DNA of 64,000 bases from Gnetum montanum. Taxonomy: Eukaryota > Streptophyta > Gnetopsida > Gnetales > Gnetaceae. Both the position numbers and the translations under genes were made by a program. Where the stretch lies: the NCBI GenBank assembly GCA_015680685.1, contig MNCI01037673.1, positions 936,509 through 1,000,508 of the forward strand, written 5' to 3'. The notes under the pieces are model-generated. The model saw only the letters and a program-made list of their open reading frames with translations, was not told the DNA's origin and did no database searches. Of this stretch, positions 1 to 9,739 are shown piece by piece; positions within the stretch are counted from its first letter, which is position 1, and every line of letters starts with the position of its first letter.

Positions 1-58
1 AGATAAAGGGACTTGAACCTTTAACCTTTTACTTGATATCAAAACTAAATACCACTAT
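1..58 (-). repeat. Partial tRNA-like SINE head (B box)
   Basis: On the minus strand the sequence carries GGTTCAAGTCC, which fits the RNA polymerase III B-box consensus, preceded about 36 bases upstream by an A-box-like AGTGGTATTTAG. No cloverleaf is obvious, so this looks like a degenerate tRNA-derived SINE head cut by the window edge. A decayed plastid tRNA-Leu 3' end is an alternative. Confidence 0.3.
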
Positions 59-427
59 TTTATTTGCTTATATAATATTTAAATAATTTTTTATTTTATT
101 TAAATAAGTGTTTCTAGGTCCCACTCCTACCTATCGGTGAGCCCCAAGGACATGTAAGCATGACTAATGATGATCATTAAATATGTATGAGTTAGCACAA
201 TGGGTATGAATAGAAGTTAAGATACAACAAAGATAATTTTGGTATTCTTATTATTTGAAAAAAACTTAATTAAATTGCTAGTTATAATTTTTCATCTTTG
301 GCAAATGTTCTCCAACAATGCACATTAAAGATATACATAGTATTCATCTTCGACCATCTTTTTACTACACAAATGAAAAAATCTTGAGTCATGGTTATTT
401 CAATTCTAAAGTAGTTGATAAATAAAT

Positions 428-506
428 TGGCTTTTTATTAATGGCCACCAAAATCAAACCCATGACTTGGAGCTTTCAGATCAAGAGCCTTACCACTAGG
501 CTAACA
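428..506 (-). repeat. tRNA-derived SINE-like head
   Basis: The minus strand reads TAGCCTAGTGG (a fit to the pol III A box TRGCNNAGYGG) and, about 32 bases on, GGGTTTGATT (B-box-like). The same head recurs at about 15150-15230, split around 15500/52190, and at about 54188-54320. The recurrence supports a dispersed tRNA-derived family. The body downstream of the head differs between copies. Confidence 0.5.
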
Positions 507-1839
507 CCTCATTGGTGTTTTATATGTTTTTAATTATAATTGCAAATTAGTTAAGTATCTCTATATATTTATTTTTGAAAAAAATCAAATGAAAAAATAT
601 GGATACATCTTGTTTTTATATATTCATGAACAAATTTTTAATGATCATTCAATACAAAAAGCTAGTGTTACAAAATATGTTTTGGTACTTAGTTAAAAAT
701 CAAATTTCACAAGTGATAGGTAACATAAATGGTAGGATCATTATCTTGTTAGGAAGGAGGTTTTTAGCTCAAGTCATGCTTAAGGAATTATTATATTACT
801 TTATAATTCTTCTAAATTATTACGCTGTCTATATGTCTTGGCATATACTTACAGTCATTCTTTAGGATTCTAACACTCCTTCCTTATCAAAAAAAAAAAT
901 CATTAACTTTATAATTATGGATACTTATAGATATTTGGAAGTAGAGTTCTCTCAAAATTATAAGTAAAAGCATTATATATCACAATAATTTATAAATGGA
1001 CTTCAAATTCAAAAGTAGTTCTTGTCAAATGAATTCAAGGTAAATGCTCAAGTTCTATATGTAATACTTTTATTAGAAGCTAATTTGTTGTCATTGAAAG
1101 TTGAAGTAATGTATTGCATCTTAACATTTTACTTGAAAAATTAAAATATTCATAAGATCTTACAAGAGATTACCCAAAAATCTTAACAAGTATAGTTTCA
1201 TGAAGGACAATTATGATTATAAAAATAGGATATTGGAGTAGGTTCACTCTAATATTGAAATCACCTTCAAAATAATAAATCTAGATATTATGATAAGACA
1301 AACGATATGCTATAAAACAAGAAAATTAATTATCTTCAATTATTCAAAGAGAAGATTACAACAAGGTTTCATAACCCATAAAATATCCAAAACCTCTCAA
1401 AAAACTCACACAATGTTGTAGAGCATGAGGCTCTACAACCACACAATGGTTATTCTTAATGCAAGAAACAACTGATAGAGAGACTCTCCCACAATCCAAG
1501 ACTAAGATATCAACTCACAAGACCTAAGAGATACCATGTCAAAACTCACTCTATTGACAAAGAGCTATAAACACACTCATGCACTTTTTACATGTGCCCT
1601 CTTGACATCTCATTCATATCTCTCTATGGTTCAAGCATGAAACACAATCCATATTTATTAACAAAACAAGATAAAAATCCTAAGAAACCTTCCTCAAGCT
1701 CAACTTCTTTCATCTTCCTCCACCTTCACTTAGCTATTTCCAAACTTGGAATGGCATTTTTGGAAGTTTCCCTACCTATTCAAATCATCTTTGGTCTTTT
1801 TGGGACCTCTCCCTAAGAAAACTATTTATTTGGATGAGA

Positions 1840-2112
1840 TATCTCACTTCTAGCCAAGATTTCTTAGCACTTCTAGAGACATCTAAGCTGGGACATATCC
1901 ACATTTATGAGAAGTCTCACTTGACATCCAAGATGTCTCACCTAACATCTAAGATGTCTGCTGCTTTCTGAGATGTATTATCCAAGATGTCTGTTAAACT
2001 TCCCATACATCTTATATAAGCCCTCAACTAATCCTAAACATCTTATATCTTCTAAGATGTCTCTCTTAAGAGTCCAATTCTTAGACAAGATGACTCTAAG
2101 ACCTACAAGATA
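1840..2112. repeat. AGATGTCT motif array in G1 3' LTR
   Basis: At least ten copies or near-copies of AGATGTCT or its complement AGACATCT are spaced irregularly, with variable sequence between them. The motif is almost palindromic (AGAYRTCT). The same motif is clustered in the LTRs of the unrelated C1 and C2 elements. Confidence 0.7.
2011..2020 (-). promoter_or_regulatory. TATA-like box in G1 3' LTR
   Basis: CTTATATAAG lies within the AGATGTCT-rich part of the LTR. The matching position in the other LTR (14238-14246) reads GCTTATAAG on the minus strand. Conservation in both LTRs supports a core promoter role, but no transcript start can be seen. Confidence 0.45.
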
Positions 2113-2192
2113 TCTCCATTGAGCCCTAAACCTACAAAAAAAAACACACGTAGGGAAAGAACAAGGGAATGGAAAGAGGTGACCCTATACCA

Positions 2193-2515
2193 GCTCTTCC
2201 ACCCTTCAGAAAGTGAACTCATGTGAACAAGGAATTAGGGGTTGAAGTGATTCCCCACTTGTAAATTTTGGTCTCATAAACCCATATAGCATCATTTGCA
2301 AGCTAATCTTTCCAATGGATTAAGCACTTGTGCCTCTTCACTCTTTGAGTGCTCGAAGCTTCCCTCTACCTAACTATGATTGTCTTCTTTTTCATTGAAG
2401 GTTTGAACTAATCAATAGCCCCATTCAACATCGATGCTAACCTATAAAGTCTCCTCATCAATTAGTCCATGTTAGTGCATAAGATCTAAAACATTAAATA
2501 CAAAAGACATACCAA
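2193..2515 (-). other. G1 region between integrase and 3' LTR
   Basis: Non-coding continuation of G1 downstream of the integrase on the minus strand. No recognisable domain or clear chromodomain is visible. A purine-rich tract next to the LTR is not obvious, so the polypurine tract is probably eroded. Confidence 0.4.
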
Positions 2516-3500
2516 ATTATTTGGTAAATCAATCTCAAAAGCATTATCACTAATCTTGGCCTTAATTTTGAAAGGCCCCATCTTCTTGGCTTTTAGCTTG
2601 AAGAATTTAATGCCTCTTAATCGCTTCTTCTTCAAGTGAACCCAAACCAAGTCACCAATAGCAAAATTTGGCTTCCATTTACTCTCGTTCCTCTTAAGAA
2701 CTTCTTCTTTAGCATTCTTCTCATGATTTGATTTTACTTGTACAAGGAGATCCCTTGTCTCTTATATAAAATTAGTACTAAGTTGAGATTCACCATCAAA
2801 GCTCTTCAAAGTATCCACCATCTTTGGACAAAAATCATAGTTCTCCTCAAATGGGCTTTTACCAATAGCAACATGAAAAGCATTATTATATGAAAACTTA
2901 GCATCACATAACAAGTTTTTCCTCTTTTTTGGCTATCCATCACACAAACATCTTAATATGTTCAGTAAGGATTTATTCACCACCTCCATTTAGCCATTAG
3001 ATTTCGGATGATATGCACTAGAAAAATTCAATATTATCCCTAAAATTTTCCAAAGGGATCCTCAGAAGTGACTTGTAAATTTGGAGTCTCTATCACTAAC
3101 AATATACAAAGGAATTCCATGCAACTACACAACTTTCTAAAAAAGAAAATTTGTAATATTAGAAGAATCACCCACCTTTTTACATGAAATGAAGTGTGTC
3201 ATCTTGGAGAACCTATCTACAATAACCAAAATTGCATCATTCCCACTTTTGTTTTTTTAGAATACCACTCATAGAATTCATAAACAAACTTTCCCATGGA
3301 CCTTTGGGAATTGGCAAAGGCATATAGTTTCCATCCATCCCTTTACCTCCTTTGAATTTCTAACAAGTCAAATACTCCTTCATAAATTTCAAAACTTCAG
3401 TTGTCATACAAGCCAAAAATATTGCCTACGCACAAGTTCCAATGATTTATCCCTACCCATGTGACTTCTCATGCCACTTCAATTCTTTTCAAACAAAATA
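2515..3500 (-). pseudogene. G1 integrase remnant
   Basis: Integrase inserts the element's DNA copy into the host chromosome. On the minus strand, pieces in different frames give the HMGRDKSLELV-type approach, 'PIPKGPWES', then DRFSKMTHF, VSDRDSKFTSHF, SSAYHPKSNG and MEVVN, and finally the C-terminal GDLVWVHLKKKR...GPFKIKAKISDNAFEIDLP. This order is characteristic of Ty3/gypsy integrase. The middle catalytic Asp (VSDRD) and the Glu (MEVVN) are visible; the first Asp appears changed to Asn. Several stops and frame changes make it non-functional. It lies directly downstream of RNase H, as expected for gypsy. Confidence 0.8.
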
Positions 3501-3689
3501 TTGTTTCTAAAATCACAATTAGAAATACATACCTTTCCATTATTGAATAAAAATTCATCTTGAATATGATAGTTTCTCCAATAGTCTATCCTACTCAACA
3601 ATGACTATTTGAGGCTTCTCGATACCTACCCAAAATCAATATCATGTTTATATAAATAAGACAAATCACCAGTACCTTCCATATGAGGT

Positions 3690-4160
3690 ACACTAAAATT
3701 CACCATATGCACCCTAGACAATGCATTAGTCACCACATTGGCTTTTTCACTTTTGTGTTTCAACATAAAATTAAATTTCTATAACTATGCAATCCACTTC
3801 ATGTGCTTTGCACTCAAATTCTTTTGAGAGTTTAGAAATTATAGTGCTTTGTGGTCTATCATCAAGGTAAACTCTTTGGGCAATAAATACTACCTCTAAT
3901 GCTTGATTTCTTAAAGAATATCATATAACACCTTCTCATATATGTTATATATTTGCCATGACTCATTTAAATTTTTAGAAAATAAAGCAACATGCCTACC
4001 TTCTTGTGAAAGTAATCCACTAATGAAAAGTCCACTTATATCCACCTCCACCTAAAAAAGCTTCTAAAAATCTAGAATTTCAAGCACTAATTCACTTGTA
4101 ATATTTGCTTTCAATAAGTCAAAGCTCCCTTAGGTTTCATTATCCCACCTAAAATCTTTA
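3690..4160 (-). pseudogene. G1 RNase H remnant
   Basis: RNase H removes the RNA strand during reverse transcription. The minus strand reads PKEFTLMIDHKAL followed by a stop and then NSQKNLSAKHMKWIA, which matches the conserved gypsy RNase H tail (TDHKAL...SQKNLS..HMRW). Upstream text is more eroded. It sits between the reverse transcriptase and integrase remnants. Stops interrupt every frame. Confidence 0.7.
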
Positions 4161-4249
4161 TTTTTTTCAACAAAGCATACATAGATCATGAAATGTAACT
4201 AAAATATTTGATGAACCATCTAAAAAACATGCTCAACCAAGGAATGATC

Positions 4250-4790
4250 TCACCTCCCTAATATTCTTAGGAGTTGACCAACCCCTAATAGCCTTCACCT
4301 TGGTAGCTTTCATTTGAATCTAATTTTTAGAAACCACATGCCCCAATTATGTGAATTTCCTCTTGAATAAATGACTTTTGTTCACATTGATTACCAACCA
4401 TGCCTCTTCTACCTTAAGACATTCCATCCACAATGATCCAAATTCTCTTCCTCATTAGAGCTATATATCAAAATATTATCAAAAAAGATCATACAGCACT
4501 TAGCAATAAAAATAATCTAATGCTATACATTTTTTATTAGTGGTAATCCATCCAATTTCTCATTGAACACCTTAAGAAATTTCTCCTTTAAGCCTAGCAC
4601 ACCTATAGGAAGTCCAAACTACATATCATCACAGTTAGAAGCAAGGATATGAAAACAAATTCAAAACCTATTTCATCATGTTCCTTAATGTATTTCCTCT
4701 TTCCTAGAAGGATTAAGGAAGCATTAAGTAAGCCTTATTGCCTTATTTAGCTATCATGGGAATCAACTCATGGATTCCATAAGATCTACC
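4250..4790 (-). pseudogene. G1 reverse transcriptase remnant with internal loss
   Basis: The minus strand shows a DGLPLIKNV-like N-terminal approach and then FFDNILIYSSNEEENLDH, the region around the gypsy FDDILIYS catalytic box. The catalytic second Asp is Asn here. A 'FLGH..VS' equivalent follows as 'NWGMWF'. The spacing between the N-terminal part and the catalytic box is too short by very roughly 80-100 residues, so part of the palm domain seems deleted. Numerous stops are present. Confidence 0.7.
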
Positions 4791-5110
4791 TACACTCCAT
4801 ACATTGCTTCATTAAACTGACCCCCACTATTAAAATTCCAAGGTCTATTAAGAATTACATTAGCACAATCTATTGGAAGCACATCACACTTTACAACATC
4901 ATGAAAACTCCTAATTTTAAATTTTAAAGTACATTGTTCCCTTACCTCTTGAGAAAAATCTCTAGATAACCAATGCACTTTAGAGGTTACAGGATGAGGA
5001 TTAGTTACCAAACCCAATCTAGCAACTACCCTAGAAGAAATAACATTTTCTTGGGGTCCCCCATAAAACAATACATGTAATTATTCCCCACTAAGAAAAA
5101 ATGTAACTCC
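4790..5110 (-). pseudogene. G1 retropepsin-like protease remnant
   Basis: Aspartic protease that would process the polyprotein. The readable part has ENVISSRVVARLGL, HPVTSKVHWL and CDVLPIDCANVILNRPW, the standard plant gypsy protease layout (catalytic loop, flap region, 'LGRPW' end). The catalytic Asp position just upstream reads Tyr (FYGGPQ where ..DGGS.. is usual), so activity would be lost. The open stretch is about 93 residues, and in-frame stops lie upstream. It sits between the gag zinc knuckle and the reverse transcriptase. Confidence 0.75.
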
Positions 5111-5261
5111 AATCTAAAATAATAGTTTACTATCAAGATGATCTCCTTTATACACATTTCCCATGAATGTAGAAGAATTTATTTCAGAAACTTGCTCAAT
5201 CTTTGGAGCATTAGAATTATCTCTAAATATACTGGCATGATATCCTTTCTACCTCCATGGT

Positions 5262-5712
5262 TTACACATCTTTGCCCTTGGTTGCCTTATAAAGTGGACA
5301 TTCTAATTGCTTGTATTCCCATTCTTCACACTTGAAACATTGAATCTTTGATGATCTATTACCTTGAACCTTGCCTCCCTTGCATTGGTTCTTCTTAGCT
5401 TTTTCCTTCTTATTACTCTTTTCTATATTATTATCTTGGCTTTCATCCTTATCTTCAAATTTGAACTTGGATTCCTTCTCCTTTCCTTTAAATATTTTTT
5501 TTCTCTTATTTTCAAATCCACTTAATTTCTTTTTAACCTTAAGTGTCAAATCATAATCCTCATCAAGAGTTTGTGGCTCATAAAAAAAAATCCTACTAAT
5601 ATGTCATTTTGAGACCTCCTTGAAAAATTGAAGCACATTCATACTTCTTCCAGTTCACTTTAGCTTGATGAAATAGATCATAAATTTTGATGTGAAATGC
5701 TTTGACATCCTT
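5262..5712 (-). pseudogene. G1 gag, C-terminal half with zinc knuckle
   Basis: Gag packages element RNA in a virus-like particle. This half has a lysine-rich linker and a single knuckle at 5298-5339, CFKCEEWEYKQLEC, which keeps three cysteines of CX2CX4HX4C but has Tyr in place of the His. Upstream, a KDVKAFHIKIYDLFHQAK stretch continues directly from the gag part at 12718-13405 once C1 is ignored. Stops and frameshifts occur throughout. The break is caused by the C1 insertion at 5718-12712. Confidence 0.75.
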
Positions 5713-5717
5713 GTCAC
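5713..5717. repeat. C1 target-site duplication, left copy
   Basis: GTCAC here and GTTAC at 12713-12717 flank C1, differing by one base. Removing C1 plus one copy restores a plausible gag reading (..LLRKG.KDVKAF..), which supports a 5-bp target duplication. Confidence 0.6.
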
Positions 5718-6960
5718 TTGAGGATCATTGAACTTAGAAAGGGGGTGATGAATAAGTTCCCCAAATAAAAAATTCTTCAACATTAATCACACATCAATTT
5801 TATGTGGTTCCACAACTTGGGTACTCCACATTTAGAGGGTAGATCACTTGCATACCTCTAGACTTTGTTTATTTCAAAATGTGGTTTTAAGGGTACAACA
5901 CCCTATACAAGCTCTAAGCTCTAATCTAGAGTGATTTGTCCTCACAAATCCACTCAACCTTGAAAGGTCCCAACAAGCTTAGAATGTAGTTTCTGGGATC
6001 CCACAACCTTTACAGATTAAGCTCCACTCTAGAGTGTTGTGATGCTGCACCAACCACTCAACCCACCTAGGTCTTGACAAGCTCAATGATGATGCCTTCT
6101 TGGAAGAAGCACATCAACCCTAATGAGGCAATAAGAAAGAGAAAAAAAATTACAAGGATGCAAGTGATTTTTTGGTCCTTGCACTTTAAGGCATAGTAGA
6201 ATATAATCACTATAACAGAACAAATGATGGTACAATGAGGTACACAGATACAATAGAATAAAGTACATAATGATTTCTTGATATTAACACTTTCTTACTC
6301 AAGAAATTACATATTTCCCAAGAGAATGAAGTCTTCTTATAGCCTTGAAGTTTCCAAAATCACCTCATAATTTGTGAAAAAATTATCTAATCACTAGGGG
6401 AGATGTCTTCTTTGAGATTGAGACGTCTCTCTACATTAGACTTCCATTTAGGAAAGATGTTTCTTCTTCATGGGAGATGTCTCTAGGGAGAAATTTCTAG
6501 GGAGACATCTTCTCCTAAAAGGAGATGTCTCCTATTTCTAGAAGACATTTTCTTTGGTTCTTCTACACTTTGGCCAAGACATCTTTTGCTTCTAGGAAAC
6601 ATCTTCTCAACTTTTGAACTTTTCTTCCCAAAGCTTCCTCTCATTGATTTGACTTCTTCTCAATCCTTGGAGCATCTTGATTTTGCTATAGTCTTCTTCT
6701 TTTCCCTAGCTCCCACTTTTCTAATGAAGTCTTTGTCTAAGCTCTCTTGAGTCCTTGTAGTTCTCACTTTAACATCTTGTTGCATCTCTCATTCCTTGAG
6801 TCTTTATTCATGCCTGACAAGTCCTTATTATCTCCACTTTGAAATCTCTTTACAAATGTCATCTCTTGAGCTCTCCTTCATGTCCTGCAAAAACATCACA
6901 CTCCACAACATTCTATATTCTCCATTTTCCTTAAGGTTTTGACATATCAAAAGGTCAACA
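5718..6960 (-). repeat. C1 3' LTR
   Basis: 1243 bp. It aligns with 11365-12712 on the same strand and with the C2 LTRs on the opposite strand. Shared landmarks include the 'acaacactctagagtggagct' region, the TATA box at about 6335-6343 and the AGATGTCT array at about 6400-6605. On the minus strand it begins TGTTGACC. It holds one copy of the 34-bp unit that is repeated five times in the 5' LTR. Confidence 0.88.
6331..6605 (-). promoter_or_regulatory. AGATGTCT array and TATA box in C1 3' LTR (U3)
   Basis: About ten AGATGTCT-like motifs lie upstream, in minus orientation, of GGCTATAAGAAGAC at 6331-6344. The array-then-TATA layout is shared by all four C1/C2 LTRs, which supports a U3 promoter. 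Confidence 0.55.
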
Positions 6961-6976
6961 ATCTCCTCCTTTTTGG
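6961..6976 (-). other. C1 polypurine tract
   Basis: The minus strand reads AAAAAGGAGGAGAT immediately before the 3' LTR start TGTTGACC. This is the expected plus-strand primer of an LTR retrotransposon. The related C2 tract at 51115-51128 reads AAAAAGTGGAAGA. Confidence 0.65.
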
Positions 6977-7439
6977 TAATGTCCAAAACTCTAATGTTCA
7001 TATTAAAGTGTTAAGACATATATATTCAAATAAATATTGAGAATAAACCAATAAATATTGAAAATAATATTAAAGTGTTAAGACATATAAATTCAAATGG
7101 TAGCCAAGGAGTAGGATAAAATCTCTAATGTTCATTCAAGGCATTTCAAAGGTACAGGGAAGTATCATAAAATTGAATATGATACAATGAAAAAAAAAAT
7201 TATCCTTAAGAAATGCACCACATAGAGATAACCAACATAAGCACCATCAGTATGTATCATAAATTGTTCCTTAAACTATCCATACAATATGGTTGCATCA
7301 TATACAAAACCACATATGTGCAAATCCACAAAAATCACATGTGTGTGAAAATCCAAATTTCTCCTTCTTTTTGGACATTAGAAAAAAGAGGAAAGAGAAC
7401 ACCCAAGGATCCTAACCACTGACCTCAATCACATCATCA

Positions 7440-9062
7440 AAATCTTAATTAGCTACTACTCTGGATGGTTGAGAAGTCTCCTCCTCATCATCATTTCAAA
7501 TGGTTTTGAAGCTTGTCAAAAGCTACTTATCATCATCTAAAGATGGAACTTGAGCAAAGGCCCTCTAGGGATGAAGATTTACTCAAAACCAAGATGAAGA
7601 TGGTGGAACAGGCTGAGCTAGAACCTACTAAGATGATGAGGAAGCTCCATTTTTGTGATAAGCAATGTTAAAAGGTATCCATTAGGATGTGATTCCAAAG
7701 ATAATCTTTGTGGCATACTACTTAAATGATCTAGGAGCATCACTTGGAGGTGGTGGAACATGTTTCTCAAGCTACATGAAAACATGATGCTCCTCCTAGA
7801 CATGATCCAGTGGTGCATCAACCTCAGAATCTGACTTCATCCCTAAGTCATATGCACAAGAAGGTCTAGCTACTGTGAAATGCCTCAAAGGTGTAGAAAT
7901 GTCATCCTCATTATTAGAGATAGAAGGAGTAGTGACCTCCATAAATTGCTGCCCATCTAGAGAAAGAGGTATGCGAGTAGCATCCATTTTCTTACTAAAG
8001 TAAAACTAATTCCTTCCAAGTATCTCGATAGTGCAAGTAAATGGTCAAAGTAGCTTCTTTAGGAAGGATCTAATCTATGCTCTAGTAGATTTGGATCTAA
8101 TCAACTGAGAAGAGGCCCTGGAAGATGCTCTTGTTGTCATCTTTTGTGATGGAGGTGGCTTGGTGTTTGGTCCTACTTCTAGTGCATGAGAGTGACTCCT
8201 CTTCTTAGCATACTCATTGAGGCTCCTCTTACCTTTGAACAAAGGCATCTCCAAAATAGGTAAAACCATCTAACGTATCAATAAACTAATGAGATAGGGA
8301 TGCCCAAGGATTCTCTCCTTAGCATACAAACGCAACATGTCTTGATGAAGAGTATGCCCCAAATCTAGTGGTTGTCCTATAAGGAGGCAATAAAGCACAA
8401 AAGCTTAGGGTGGCAGTAGATCGTTATAAATTCCCCATTTTACAATAATGTTATATAGCACAATAAGGGACAAAGTGAAAGCATCAAAAAAATCCTATTC
8501 CTATTAATTTGACCTCTATCAAAAGACACAGACTCTTTGAATAAGGCATCACAAAACTCATCATGACTGATGGGAATTATACCATTTGTATCAATATCAT
8601 TCATAGAATCAATCGTAACTTGAAAAAAATCTATACTAGAAATCCTAGGAAGTGCATTCACAACCTGGGAAGACACCTCAATTACAAGACCCTCAACCAT
8701 GAATGTGAACATCACAACAATAGCATTTGAAATCACAATATTGCAATAAAACTTCCTAATAAGAACTTTTGGAACTAGGAAATTCAGTTTAATGAAATTA
8801 CTCCAGTTCAACACTTTAAAATAATCCATCATGGTTTGCTACCTATCGAGAGGAAATAACAAGAAGCACTCAAAGATGATATTCATGGTTTGAGTTACCT
8901 CAAATTGATGCTAGGCATAGAAGCTCTGAATTGGGGCATGTAGAAGCTTAGCTTACTGCTAGAACTCCCTTTAGATCTCTACTTTGATGGTAACCTAGAT
9001 GTCCCTATCTTCTTGTGGGCCATTACTTCTCAAATAACTATCATTGATGGAGCCTTAGTCAT
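7440..9062 (-). pseudogene. C1 ORF2: 'putative plant transposon protein'-like
   Basis: The start is set by alignment with C2: both begin MT.. and share HKK.GT and GSS..S, with the ATG at 9060-9062. Readable parts are 8832-8440 (MDYFKVLNWSNF...VPKVLIRKFYCNI...NALPRIS), 8269-8075 (PILEMPLFKGKRSLNEYAKKR) and 7987-7796 (a Pro/Ser/Asp-rich C-terminal part). The VLIRKFYCN...VNALPRIS core and the 'MPLFK.KRS' end resemble plant retroelement proteins annotated as putative plant transposon protein. The biochemical function is unknown. It occupies the place where pol would be. Multiple stops. A motif array and TATA box lie just upstream. Confidence 0.6.
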
Positions 9063-9110
9063 CTCTATGGAATTGTATTCAAAGAATGGGACAAACAATG
9101 AGGGTCTCGA

Positions 9111-9348
9111 CTTTTATAGCAACATTAAATGAGGGTTTTTAATGAGAAAGAAGATGTCTCTATTGGAAGATAGAAATCTCCTCCATGATTAAAATATCAA
9201 AGTATATGTCTTCTTTTCACAGTAGAAGTCTTTGTTGCACTATAGGAGATGATGGGTAGATATCTCATTTTTGCAATAGATGTCTCTTCTTGAGAGTAGA
9301 TGTCTTCTAGAAGACATCTTTAGGAATATGTCTCCTCTAAATGAGGCT
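9111..9348 (-). promoter_or_regulatory. Candidate internal promoter of C1 ORF2
   Basis: In minus orientation an array of AGATGTCT-like motifs (about 9348 to 9148) is followed by GCTATAAAAG at 9111-9120, and then by the ORF2 start codon at 9062, about 55 bases on. The array resembles the one upstream of the TATA box in the element's own LTR. C2 has an array at the matching position (18428-18605). It is seen only as sequence pattern; transcription is inferred. Confidence 0.5.
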
Positions 9349-9739
9349 AAACAAGATGGAGTTTAACAAAGGTTTCCAAGAACTATAATCTTAGAAAATA
9401 CACATTATTAAAAGAAAACTTACCTCTACTTACATTTCTTGCCAATGAGAATGGAGGTGCTTATAATGCTAGAAAATGAAATTCCTCTTTCAAGGTTTCT
9501 CAGTTTGCACAAACTTCCTCTATCTTCAAGGCTTATCTCCCTCTCACTAATTTGTTAGGGAGAGTCTCTTCATTTTCCTGTTCCTTCCTTTTAACTCTCC
9601 ATTCTTTCTTGACCCCCTTGGTTTTTTAATAGTCCATTTTCTCCTATGGTTTTGCATCAATTTCCTTCTTAGTACATTTTGGCAAGACCAAGAAGTCTTA
9701 TGGTATGACCAACTATTCAAATGATAGAACTTTAAGTTG

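Larger units (their letters stand above)
1..1233. other. Flanking non-coding DNA left of G1
   Basis: AT-rich sequence with no supported gene. It holds two short tRNA-like segments, listed separately, and otherwise only short open frames without recognisable domains. The region ends where the G1 LTR similarity begins. Confidence 0.6.
1234..2192 (-). repeat. G1 3' LTR
   Basis: About 0.96 kb, alignable along its length to 13481-14415. The shared text includes the 'gagcatg(a/g)ggctctacaacca' stretch, the series of AGATGTCT motifs and the TATA-like box at 2011-2020. In plus orientation it begins TGGAGTAGG and ends CCTATACCA, which fits TG...CA LTR termini. Many substitutions separate it from its partner, so the insertion is old. 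Confidence 0.85.

Noticed and set aside
1-22. Similarity to the 3' end of a plastid tRNA-Leu(UAA) gene
   Set aside because: Only about 20 bases fit and the following text does not. A tRNA-derived SINE head explains the B box equally well.
599-865. 88-codon open frame on the plus strand
   Set aside because: Composition is hydrophobic and AT-driven, there are no motifs, and it lies in non-coding flank.
1229-1233. Possible G1 target duplication GATAT versus AATGT at 14416-14420
   Set aside because: Only three of five bases match, so no duplication is claimed.
1592-1816. 74-codon plus-strand open frame in the G1 LTR
   Set aside because: Lies antisense within LTR sequence and is not conserved as a frame in the partner LTR.
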